A stretch of DNA of 44,170 nucleotides from assembly GCA_964540095.1 (NCBI GenBank), contig CAZILH010000006.1, positions 1 to 44,170 on the forward strand, read 5' to 3'. Position numbers and translations under genes: made by a program. This document shows positions 32,189 to 39,054 of this stretch, piece after piece. Every line of letters starts with the position of its first letter. The first letter of the stretch is position 1. The notes under the pieces were generated by a model. The model was given only the letters and a program-made list of their open reading frames with translations, was not told the DNA's origin and ran no database searches. The DNA is from CALMZN01 sp964540095. GTDB lineage: Bacteria; Patescibacteriota; Patescibacteriia; UBA1558; GWA2-36-10.

Positions 32189-32562
32189 GAAGCAAAAGGG
32201 AGGGGTGCCAGGACAAGTCCTGTAAGTAAGCCGATGGCCCGTGTTCTCTCCTGGCCAAGGATATCCCCGCTAGGTAACGCGAGCGCTCGCGTTACCGTCT
32301 GCTATGGGGAACATTTTGAAAAAATCGGCACTGCCAGCTAGGTCCGCCTGAGGCCTCAGGCGACAGGTAAGACGGGTCCGTCTCCATTGTCTCCCAAAGA
32401 CAAGGATTAGGATTGCCATCCGTGGTCTGATAACTGCACCCGCCAACTTTTGCGGGAGTACAGCGAGCCCCAGTGAGCCCTGACACCACAACTAGCAGGT
32501 TTCCTCAGGGCTTCTCGAGCGCCCCAGCACCTCCCCCCTTAACAAGTCGATGAACTATTTAA
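32150..32562 (-). ncRNA. Candidate structured RNA of about 410 nt
   Basis: The minus-strand unit is bounded by a promoter (32569-32597) and a terminator (32145-32188). Several perfect hairpins are visible: a 24-nt palindrome reading GGTAACGCGAGC/GCTCGCGTTACC at about 32273-32296, CGCCTGAGG/CCTCAGGCG near 32345-32362, TTGTCT/AGACAA near 32388-32404, CCCGC/GCGGG near 32440-32457, and AGCCCTGA/TCAGGGCT at the 5' end. Frames of 65 and 73 codons exist but lack ribosome sites. It does not carry the RNase P, tmRNA or SRP signatures I checked. It shares GAGGAAACCT with the RNA candidate near 36.8 kb. Confidence 0.55.
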
Positions 32563-32568
32563 TGAAAC

Positions 32569-32597
32569 ATGATAGCATATAATTAAAAATCTGTCAA
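32569..32597 (-). promoter_or_regulatory. Consensus promoter of the minus-strand transcript
   Basis: Minus strand: TTGACA (32597-32592), 17-bp spacer, TATCAT (32574-32569), with TGC before the -10. It diverges from asnS. Confidence 0.85.
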
Positions 32598-32698
32598 GGG
32601 GGCATATTTGTTAGCATTTTTGAACATTTTTTGTTTAGTTATCTCAACTTGATATAAAAGCTAATTTTAGGTATTATTTACATATAAAAATAATAAAT

Positions 32699-33988
32699 AT
32701 GCAATCAATATTATTAAAAGATTTAGCTCAATTTGTTGGTCAAGAAGTAGAAATCAAAGCCTGGATTTATAATTTTCGCTCTTCTGGCAAAATAATGTTT
32801 TGGCAACTCAGGGATGGCTCGGATTTTTGTCAGGCCATAGTCAATGCGGATGATTTGTCAAAAGATAAATGGGAGCTAGCCCAAAAAGCATCTCTAGAGT
32901 CCTCGGTGAAAATAATCGGGCTAGTCAACAAGCATCCCAAAAAAGAGGAATATGAAATTTTGGTCAAAGATTTTGATTTTTTTCAAATCGCTGAAGAATA
33001 TCCAATCAGCAAAAAAGATCATGGGATTGATTTTTTGATGGATAATAGACACTTGTGGTTGCGCTCCAAAAAACAGTGGGCCATTCAGCGCGTGCGCAAT
33101 ACTTTGATACAAGCGACCTATGAATTCATGGCCAACAATAATTTTATTAAAATTGATTCCCCAATTTTGACACCCAGTGCTTGCGAAGGTACAACTGATT
33201 TATTTTCGGTAAAATATTTTGATGAAACTGCTTATCTGTCACAGAGTGGTCAGCTTTATTTGGAAGCGGCTATTTATGCTCATGGACGCGTTTTTGATTT
33301 TGGACCGACTTTTAGAGCCGAAAAGTCCAAGACCAGACGTCACCTGACTGAATTTTGGATGATGGACGCGGAAATGGCTTTTGTGAATTTAGATCAGAAT
33401 TTGCAAACTCAAGAAGCACTGATTAGATTTATGGTGAAACAAGTTTTGGATAAAAACAAAGCAGAATTAGTTATATTAGAAAGAGATACAAAAATTTTGG
33501 AAAATATTTTAAAACCTTTTTATAGAATCACTCACGCTGAGGCCATCAAGCAATTGCAATCTTTGGGTAGCGATGTCAAAGATGGTGAAGATTTGGGCGC
33601 TGATGATGAGACAATGCTGACCAAACAATTTGATAATCCAATTTTTGTCACCAACTACCCAAGCCGGATAAAAGCTTTTTATATGGAGCGCAATGCCAAG
33701 GACAATACTTTGGCTGAATGCGCCGATTTATTGGCTCCAGAAGGTTATGGCGAGATTATTGGTGGTTCGCAAAGAGAATATAAGTATGACAAGCTTTTGA
33801 AAAGCATCCGAGATCACAAATTGCCAGAAAAAGAATTTGAATGGTATTTGGATTTATGTAAATATGGTTCAGTGCCCCATGGTGGCTTTGGTTTTGGCTT
33901 AGAGCGCATTGTGGCTTGGGTTTGTGGTTTGGATCATGTGCGTGAGACCATACCATTTCCGCGGACGATTTATAGATTAAGACCGTAA
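32699..33988 (+). CDS. asnS: Asparaginyl-tRNA synthetase
   Basis: The 429-residue class II synthetase has an N-terminal OB-fold anticodon domain (VEIKAWIYNFRSSGKIMFWQLRDG) and a catalytic core with motif 1-2 features (IDSPILTPSACEGTTDLF, FGPTFRAEKSKTRRHLTEFWMMDAEMAF) and motif 3 (GFGFGLERIVAWVCG). SACEGTTDLF and the C-terminal PFPRTIYRLRP are typical of AsnRS, not AspRS. It charges tRNA-Asn directly, so the Asp-tRNA(Asn) amidation route is not required. A tRNA-Thr follows 12 bp after the stop. Confidence 0.95.
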   Translation: MQSILLKDLAQFVGQEVEIKAWIYNFRSSGKIMFWQLRDGSDFCQAIVNADDLSKDKWELAQKASLESSVKIIGLVNKHPKKEEYEILVKDFDFFQIAEEYPISKKDHGIDFLMDNRHLWLRSKKQWAIQRVRNTLIQATYEFMANNNFIKIDSPILTPSACEGTTDLFSVKYFDETAYLSQSGQLYLEAAIYAHGRVFDFGPTFRAEKSKTRRHLTEFWMMDAEMAFVNLDQNLQTQEALIRFMVKQVLDKNKAELVILERDTKILENILKPFYRITHAEAIKQLQSLGSDVKDGEDLGADDETMLTKQFDNPIFVTNYPSRIKAFYMERNAKDNTLAECADLLAPEGYGEIIGGSQREYKYDKLLKSIRDHKLPEKEFEWYLDLCKYGSVPHGGFGFGLERIVAWVCGLDHVRETIPFPRTIYRLRP

Positions 33989-34000
33989 ATTCGGTCTTTT

Positions 34001-34076
34001 GCCGACGTAGCTCAGCTGGTAGAGCAACTCACTCGTAACGAGTAGGTCGTCAGTTCGATTCTGACCGTCGGCTCCA
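34001..34076 (+). tRNA. tRNA-Thr (anticodon CGT)
   Basis: Acceptor GCCGACG/CGTCGGC, D arm GCTC/GAGC, anticodon loop CTCGTAA giving CGT, T arm GTCAG-TTCGATT-CTGAC, discriminator T, encoded CCA. The base pair nearest the anticodon loop is an A-C mismatch. Confidence 0.93.
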
Positions 34077-34127
34077 TCGAGCTCAGCTCGATAGAGATGA
34101 GCGAAGATGCGCCGAGCTGAGCTCGGC
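34076..34127 (+). repeat. Two GAGC-TNA-GCTC hairpins after tRNA-Thr
   Basis: ATCGAGC-TCA-GCTCGAT (34076-34092) begins in the last base of the tRNA CCA end, and GCCGAGC-TGA-GCTCGGC (34111-34127) follows 18 bp later. They have the same apex as the terminators at 31768 and 32082 but no T run. Confidence 0.85.
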
Positions 34128-34157
34128 CATGACAAATTAGTAAGAAGAAAAGCGATT

Positions 34158-34433
34158 ATGTATTATGTTTATGTTTTGTTTAGTAAAAAAGACAAAAAAT
34201 TATACATTGGTTTAACAAATAAACTCAAAAGAAGAAAAAATGAACATGATTTAGGTTTAGTAAAATCCACGCGTAATAGAAGACCATTAGCGTTAATTTA
34301 TTATGAGGTTTATAATAATAAAACAGACGCCGAAAAGAGGGAAAAATATTTAAAAGGTGGTAATGGTAGATCGCAACTTAAAATACAATTATTGTATTGT
34401 TTAACTAGATTGGGTTACAAGTATTTGAATTAA
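34158..34433 (+). CDS. GIY-YIG nuclease family protein (UPF0213/UvrC-N-like)
   Basis: The 91-residue protein is a stand-alone GIY-YIG domain: YVYVLFSKKDKKLYIGLT gives the (G/Y)xY-x(n)-YIG core, followed by LKRRKNEHDLG with the catalytic Arg, a YYE motif with the metal-binding Glu and the DAEKREKYLKGGNGR helix. Small proteins of this kind are common in Patescibacteria and spread by transfer; they probably cut structured or branched DNA. A frame extends upstream to 34107, but the homology starts at the ATG at 34158. It lies 3 bp before aspS. Confidence 0.85.
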   Translation: MYYVYVLFSKKDKKLYIGLTNKLKRRKNEHDLGLVKSTRNRRPLALIYYEVYNNKTDAEKREKYLKGGNGRSQLKIQLLYCLTRLGYKYLN

Positions 34434-34436
34434 CAT

Positions 34437-35831
34437 ATGACAAGAACAAAAACAATAGAAACAAGCAATTTAGTTGGTCAAGAGGTATTAATTAAGGGTT
34501 GGGTCAATGGTCGCCGTAATATGGGTAAGATCGCTTTTTTGGATATGCGAGATCGCTGGGGCATTATCCAAGTAGTGGCTGTGCCAGCTGAGCTTGATGA
34601 AACTTCTCAAGCTATTTTGGCCAATATTAGGCCAGAGTTTGTTTTGGCGATTACTGGTATTGTTCAAGCCAGAGGCGCCAAGCAGATAAATAAAGACATG
34701 CCCACTGGTGGGGTAGAGTTGTTGGCCAAAAAAATAGAAATTTTATCTTCAGCCGAAACACCACCATTTGAGATTGACAATGAAGAACGCCAAGCCAATG
34801 AAGAATTACGTTTGAAATATCGTTATCTAGATTTGCGCCACGCGCGTTTGCAAACTAATATTATATTACGACACAAGGTAATAAATTTTTTGAGAAGCGA
34901 ACTGTATAAACAAGATTTTCTTGAGATTGAAACACCTTACATTTCCAAAAGCACTCCTGAGGGCGCTCGCGATTTTTTGGTGCCATCCCGTAATTATCCG
35001 GGCAAATTTTATGCTTTGCCACAATCACCACAGCAATACAAACAAATGTTGATGGTGGCTGGCTTTGATAAATACTGTCAAATTGTGCGCTGCTTCAGAG
35101 ATGAAGATCAGCGAGGAGATAGGCAAGCGGAATTTACTCAGCTAGATATCGAACAAAGTTTTGTGGAGCAGGAAGACATTTTGGCTTTGACTGAAAAATT
35201 AATGATTGATTTGGTTAAGGAAATTTTACCAAATAAAAAAATTCAACAAACTCCTTTTCCAAGAATTAGTTTTCCAGAGGCCATAGACAAATATAATTCC
35301 GATAAGCCGGATTTGCGTAAAGACAAAAATGATCCAAATGAATTGGCCTTTGCTTGGGTTGTAGATTTTCCAATGTTTGAGTATAAAGAAGGTGATAAGC
35401 GCTGGGGAGCAGTGCATCATCCTTTCACTGCTTTTGATCCGAATAAAATAGCGGCTGTGGAAAAAGGAGATTTGAAGGATATTAAGGCCTTTCAGTATGA
35501 TTTGGTGCTCAATGGTTCGGAGGTGGCTGGCGGTAGCATCCGTACTCATGATCCTGAAGTTTTGAAAAAAGTATTCAAAGCCCTGGGGCATAGCGATAAA
35601 GAAATTCAGAATCAATTTGGGCATCTGATGGAGGCCTTTAAGTATGGTGTACCTCCGCATGGTGGTATTGCTTTTGGCTTGGATAGGTTGCTGATGATTT
35701 TGGCTGGCGAGCAGAGCATCAAGGAAGTAATTGCTTTCCCGAAAACCACTGATAATAGGGATCCGCTTATGGACTCGCCATCAGAAGTTAGCAAAGAGCA
35801 ACTTGAGGAGCTGAAATTAAAAAAAGCATAA
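34437..35831 (+). CDS. aspS: Aspartyl-tRNA synthetase lacking the GAD insertion domain
   Basis: The 464-residue enzyme has the bacterial AspRS N-terminal OB fold (VLIKGWVNGRRNMGKIAFLDMRDRWGIIQVV), motif 2 (QIVRCFRDEDQRGDRQAEFTQLD) and motif 3 (GIAFGLDRLLMILAG). Bacterial AspRS usually has about 590 residues because a GAD domain of some 120 residues sits between motifs 2 and 3. Here the conserved SDKPDLR is joined directly to LAFAWVVDFPMFE by a short KDKNDPNE linker, so that domain has been lost. The catalytic core is intact. Charging of tRNA-Asp should be retained. Confidence 0.95.
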   Translation: MTRTKTIETSNLVGQEVLIKGWVNGRRNMGKIAFLDMRDRWGIIQVVAVPAELDETSQAILANIRPEFVLAITGIVQARGAKQINKDMPTGGVELLAKKIEILSSAETPPFEIDNEERQANEELRLKYRYLDLRHARLQTNIILRHKVINFLRSELYKQDFLEIETPYISKSTPEGARDFLVPSRNYPGKFYALPQSPQQYKQMLMVAGFDKYCQIVRCFRDEDQRGDRQAEFTQLDIEQSFVEQEDILALTEKLMIDLVKEILPNKKIQQTPFPRISFPEAIDKYNSDKPDLRKDKNDPNELAFAWVVDFPMFEYKEGDKRWGAVHHPFTAFDPNKIAAVEKGDLKDIKAFQYDLVLNGSEVAGGSIRTHDPEVLKKVFKALGHSDKEIQNQFGHLMEAFKYGVPPHGGIAFGLDRLLMILAGEQSIKEVIAFPKTTDNRDPLMDSPSEVSKEQLEELKLKKA

Positions 35832-35954
35832 GCTTATGAAAGACAATACTTTGCAAGGCAAGTAGTTTTATTGAAGTTGACTTTTGATTGTGATATCATA
35901 ATAAATGGTGTATAATAAAAAGTGTTTTTTAATTAATTTTTAATCAATAAAACA

Positions 35955-36548
35955 ATGGAAAAAAGACCAGAAACATCAATTTCTAATCCTGAGGATTCGA
36001 TAAAACAAGGTGAACCCTCAACAACTTTGATTGATCAAAAGTCTTTTTGGAAAAAATTTCCAAGTGGTGATTTTTTTGACAAAGAGGCTTATGAGCTTGC
36101 TGCAAGAATTAATAATTATTTTGGAGGTTTGAATGAAAAAGATGCTAGGGCTTTATTTATGTGGGTTACACGTCATCATGATGCTCTACCACACGATAAA
36201 AGTTTAAGAACTATGGCAAAACTTGCTAAAGATTTGAATAGACCATTAACACAAATTATAGCTGCTAGTAATTCAATTACCGAGAATGGTGCAAAATGTT
36301 TATTAGCAAAAAAATTAATGTCAGGCGGGGCTCATGGCCAGAGTCGCATTGGCGGGGAAAATTTAAGTGTAATTAATTCAAAATATTTTGGCTTAGATGG
36401 TTGTCCTGATGAAGATTTTATTCAGCAGTGTATAGAATATGGGATAAGAAATAGAGATAAATTAACCAATTATGAAGGTTTTATGGCTGCTTTGACTGAA
36501 CTTGGGTTAGATATTAGTGGTGAAAAGGATTTGCCAGCTATTGTTTAG
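35955..36548 (+). CDS. Hypothetical protein, 197 residues
   Basis: No family is recognised. The N-terminal 25 residues are Ser/Pro/Glu-rich and probably disordered. From residue 30 on the chain is largely helical (DFFDKEAYELAARINNYFGGLNEKDARALFMWVTRHH), with an HH pair, a Gly-rich segment (MSGGAHGQSRIGGENLS) and a conserved-looking YEGFMAALTELGL end. No signal peptide or membrane helix is visible. It is AT-rich like the core genome, has a -10 TATAAT shortly upstream and ends at an intrinsic terminator. Confidence 0.65.
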   Translation: MEKRPETSISNPEDSIKQGEPSTTLIDQKSFWKKFPSGDFFDKEAYELAARINNYFGGLNEKDARALFMWVTRHHDALPHDKSLRTMAKLAKDLNRPLTQIIAASNSITENGAKCLLAKKLMSGGAHGQSRIGGENLSVINSKYFGLDGCPDEDFIQQCIEYGIRNRDKLTNYEGFMAALTELGLDISGEKDLPAIV

Positions 36549-36586
36549 TTTCCTGTTAATTGAAATTAAAAAAAGTTTAATATTAT

Positions 36587-36613
36587 AAAAGCAATCCGTC
36601 GGGTTGCTTTTTA
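36587..36613 (+). terminator. Intrinsic terminator
   Basis: AAAAGCAATCC pairs with GGGTTGCTTTT around GTC and is followed by T. The promoter TTGACA starts 4 bp later. Confidence 0.85.
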
Positions 36614-36616
36614 GTA

Positions 36617-36645
36617 TTGACACAAAACTATAAATGTGATATAAG
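36617..36645 (+). promoter_or_regulatory. Consensus promoter of the 36.7 kb GC-rich transcript
   Basis: TTGACA (36617-36622), 17-bp spacer, TATAAG (36640-36645) with extended TGA before the -10. Confidence 0.85.
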
Positions 36646-36651
36646 CAATAG

Positions 36652-36930
36652 GCCCATCAGGCAACCAACGCTCGCCCGCAGCTTCGTATGCGGGTTCTAA
36701 GGTTGTTATGGGTAGCTCAAGGTGTCGTTCTTCGACCCATGCTGAATCGCCGGAATTGCACCCTGGCGTCTCGGCTGGCGAGTGGAGCCATCGACACTTG
36801 CGCTGGGAGGCCTTTGTCAGTCGCTTGCGAAGGCCTCCCGAAATGAAATCAATGACCCGAGGAAACCTCCGCCTTGGGTTTAGGGGGGGGTCCTGTTGCC
36901 ACGCACCACGTTGCACAGGGCCCTCTTTTC
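36652..36930 (+). ncRNA. Candidate structured RNA of about 280 nt
   Basis: The unit lies between the promoter at 36617-36645 and a terminator at 36888-36923 (GGGTCCTGT with ACAGGGCCC, one G-T pair, then TCTTTTC). Long-range pairing is visible: CCCAT..CAACC near 36653-36667 with GGTTG..ATGGG near 36700-36712, enclosing CCCGC/GCGGG; and GGGAGGCCTT/AAGGCCTCCC (about 36806-36840), a perfect 10-bp stem. An ORF starting at 36708 reads through the terminator and the next promoter, so it is unlikely. GAGGAAACCT at 36859-36868 also occurs in the 32.2-32.6 kb candidate. Family not recognised. Confidence 0.55.
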
Positions 36931-36942
36931 ATTTGGAAAAAA
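36926..36942 (+). repeat. 17-bp direct repeat, left copy
   Basis: TTTTCATTTGGAAAAAA occurs here and at 37681-37697, each time directly after a terminator stem. Together the two copies bracket the GC-rich gene 37056-37589. Confidence 0.9.
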
Positions 36943-36950
36943 TGATATTG

Positions 36951-36979
36951 TTGACATTTATGAATATTTATTTTATAGT
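36951..36979 (+). promoter_or_regulatory. Consensus promoter of the 37056-37589 gene
   Basis: TTGACA (36951-36956), 17-bp spacer, TATAGT (36974-36979). Confidence 0.88.
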
Positions 36980-37055
36980 GTATGGTTGTTCTTTTCGTGG
37001 CAGAGATTTATAAGTCACAAGCTCTTGGTGTCAGAATTAAAGGATTGGAGGAGAC

Positions 37056-37589
37056 ATGGCATCCTCGCAGAAATCGATCGACGGGTCGCAGGACCTTGGC
37101 GTCAAGATAGAAGCGTCAGGGGGGACCACAACGCCTTTTATGAAGGAGCTGTATGACCTGATTGTGGCTGCCGAACCAGCGCCTGACAATGTCTATTTCC
37201 GTGATCTTGCTGCCAACAAAGAAGTAATTGGGGAGGTGCCCATCGAAGCGCGCAAGATCTTTACCGTAATTCGAGATATCGCAGCAACGGGTCGGATGCT
37301 TCTCCGTAGGCAGGATCGTTTGGGGAAAGAGTCTGAGGAGGGCGCCGAAGGCCTGCTACTCTTTTGGGCCAGGTCGAGCAGTATAGAAGATCTTCATAAG
37401 CTACTGGGTGCCCTTGATGTGCTTTTCTGGGGGAGCATTAACCATGCATTATCAGGGAAACTGAATGGCCGGACAGGCGTCGGTCTTTGCAAGGGTTGGC
37501 AAGTATTTGCCAACACTCGTGAGTTCGATGAATGGCGGGCTAGGCAGGTAGAGGCGCTTTTTGAGAAACCGAAAGTGTCGCCAGAATAA
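37056..37589 (+). CDS. GC-rich orphan helical protein
   Basis: The 177-residue product is not recognised. It is mostly helical (PFMKELYDLIVAAEPAPDN, EARKIFTVIRDIAATGRMLLRRQDRL, SIEDLHKLLGALDVLFWGSI) without signal peptide or membrane helices. GGAGGAG (37047-37053) fixes the start. Base and codon use are GC-rich against AT-rich scpA just downstream. It has its own consensus promoter and terminator and is flanked by the 17-bp direct repeats at 36926 and 37681. Confidence 0.75.
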   Translation: MASSQKSIDGSQDLGVKIEASGGTTTPFMKELYDLIVAAEPAPDNVYFRDLAANKEVIGEVPIEARKIFTVIRDIAATGRMLLRRQDRLGKESEEGAEGLLLFWARSSSIEDLHKLLGALDVLFWGSINHALSGKLNGRTGVGLCKGWQVFANTREFDEWRARQVEALFEKPKVSPE

Positions 37590-37643
37590 AATGTCTGATT
37601 TACTGACTAACTCTGGGCGATTACACTTGATCTCGCCGGTGGG

Positions 37644-37684
37644 AGGGGTTGACCACGCGTACTCACGTCGTGGCACCCCTTTTT
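37644..37684 (+). terminator. Intrinsic terminator of the 37056-37589 gene
   Basis: AGGGGT (37644-37649) pairs with ACCCCT (37675-37680) and CCACG (37653-37657) with CGTGG (37669-37673), separated by a small bulge; TTTT follows. Confidence 0.85.
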
Positions 37685-37716
37685 CATTTGGAAAAAAACT
37701 ATATAAATGATATAAT
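37681..37716 (+). promoter_or_regulatory. Right copy of the direct repeat overlapping the scpA promoter
   Basis: The repeat TTTTCATTTGGAAAAAA (37681-37697) contains TTGGAA (37688-37693), which after 17 bp is followed by TATAAT (37711-37716), a good promoter for scpA. Confidence 0.75.
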
Positions 37717-37738
37717 ATTGGCAGAATTTAAGGAAAAA

Positions 37739-38452
37739 ATGCACGAAATTGCTTTGGAACAATTTGAAGGTCCACTGGACTTACTTTTGCAACTGATCGA
37801 AAAAAATAAGTTGCAAATTACGGAAATATCTTTAGCCAAAATTACTGATCAATATCTGACTTTTATAGAGGAGTCCGATAATCTGGTTTCAGAAGAAGTG
37901 GCTGATTTTTTGTTGATTGCTTCACGTTTGATATATATAAAGTCAAAATATCTATTGCCTGACTTAGCTTTGGAGACAGATGATGATACTGCTTCTTTGG
38001 AAAAACAGTTAAAAATTTATCGACAGTATTTTGAAGCCAGCAAAGCCATAAACAAGCTTTATAACAACAAGCATCGCCAGTCTTGGTCTCGCCAGCAAGC
38101 TATGAAGCTACCAATCAAACAGGAATTTGTTGCACCAGCTAATACGGATATTAATATTTTAAAAAATATTTTTGCCGATGTTTTGGGGAGAATTGAGCGT
38201 TTTGTGAATATTCCGAAAGTTGTAATGCAGAAAGCAATTTCTATTGGGGAGAAAATTTTGCATCTCAAAGAGTTTATCAAAGATAAATTGGAAATAAAAT
38301 TTTCTCATTTGGTGACAGATAGTAGCAACAAAATGGAAACTATTGTCAGTTTTTTGGCTATGCTGGAGTTGATTAAACAAAGAGAAATAATGGCTGATCA
38401 AGATAATATGTTTGGCGAAATAAATATTGTCGTAAAATCAGAAAAATATTAA
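37739..38452 (+). CDS. scpA: Segregation and condensation protein A
   Basis: The 237-residue kleisin begins HEIALEQFEGPLDLLLQLIEKNKLQITEISLAKITDQYL, the canonical ScpA N-terminal motif that binds the SMC neck, followed by EVADFLLIASRLIYIKSKYLLPD. The C-terminal winged-helix end (VSFLAMLELIKQREI) binds the SMC head. With SMC and ScpB it condenses and segregates the chromosome. A frame reaches back to 37649, but that part crosses the terminator of the previous unit; the ATG at 37739 follows an AAGGA site. Confidence 0.95.
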   Translation: MHEIALEQFEGPLDLLLQLIEKNKLQITEISLAKITDQYLTFIEESDNLVSEEVADFLLIASRLIYIKSKYLLPDLALETDDDTASLEKQLKIYRQYFEASKAINKLYNNKHRQSWSRQQAMKLPIKQEFVAPANTDINILKNIFADVLGRIERFVNIPKVVMQKAISIGEKILHLKEFIKDKLEIKFSHLVTDSSNKMETIVSFLAMLELIKQREIMADQDNMFGEINIVVKSEKY

Positions 38453-38472
38453 TTAAATTAAATTTTATCGGG

Positions 38473-39054
38473 ATGAAAAAAGACATAGCGTCAATTATTG
38501 AAAGTTTAATTTTAGTCAGCGCTAAGCCACTGGCCATTGATGAACTGGCAAAATTTTTGGAAGTGGAAGTAGAAGATATTAAACAGGCCATTACTACTTT
38601 GGAAGAAAAATACAACCGTGATGACAGTGGTCTGCATCTAGCTGTCAATAATAAAAAAATTCAATTTATCAGTAATCCGAAAAATGCTGATTATTTGTAT
38701 AGTTATTTTCAAGAAGAATTAAGTAGTGAATTGACTAGGCCGGCCTTGGAAACCTTGACCATCATTGCTTATCGACAGCCAATCAGCAAAGAGGAACTAG
38801 AGCAGATCAGAGGAGTCAATTGCAGTTTGATTATTAGAAATTTATTGATTCGCGGTTTGATTGAAGTAGAGGAAAACAAAGAAAATTTGGCTCCGGTCTA
38901 CAATGTGACTATGGATTTTTTGCGTCATTTGGGCATCAGTAGTGTGGAAGAACTGCCGGATTTTGCCAAGCTCAATTCTGATGAGAATTTACAAAAATTA
39001 ATTCAAAATACCAATAATGACGAAAGTGCCAGTTCAGTAAATATTAGTGAATGA
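38473..39054 (+). CDS. scpB: Segregation and condensation protein B
   Basis: The 193-residue protein has two winged-helix domains. SIIESLILVSAKPLAIDELAKFL opens the first, and RPALETLTIIAYRQPISKEELEQIRGVN is the strongest ScpB signature at the start of the second. It dimerises and binds the ScpA middle region. It lies 20 bp after scpA and overlaps the next gene by 4 bp (ATGA). Confidence 0.95.
   Translation: MKKDIASIIESLILVSAKPLAIDELAKFLEVEVEDIKQAITTLEEKYNRDDSGLHLAVNNKKIQFISNPKNADYLYSYFQEELSSELTRPALETLTIIAYRQPISKEELEQIRGVNCSLIIRNLLIRGLIEVEENKENLAPVYNVTMDFLRHLGISSVEELPDFAKLNSDENLQKLIQNTNNDESASSVNISE

Noticed and set aside
32150..32562. RNase P RNA, tmRNA or SRP RNA
   Set aside because: GAGGAAACC at the 5' part and GCCGATGGCC (on the other strand) recall RNase P, but the universal GGAAAGTCC/ACAGAA P4 pair is missing and the two hints lie on opposite strands. 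There is no TTCRANTC-CCA end for tmRNA and no GGAAGGAAGCAG apex for SRP RNA.
36708..37013. ORF of 101 codons on the plus strand
   Set aside because: It reads through a terminator stem and the promoter of the next unit, so a functional protein is unlikely despite an AAGG before its ATG.
5497..37697. GC-rich units as contamination or chimeric assembly
   Set aside because: They are small, occur at many places, and have AT-rich promoters of the same type as the local tRNA promoter at 9887-9915; a chimera would not give this pattern. Read coverage would settle it.
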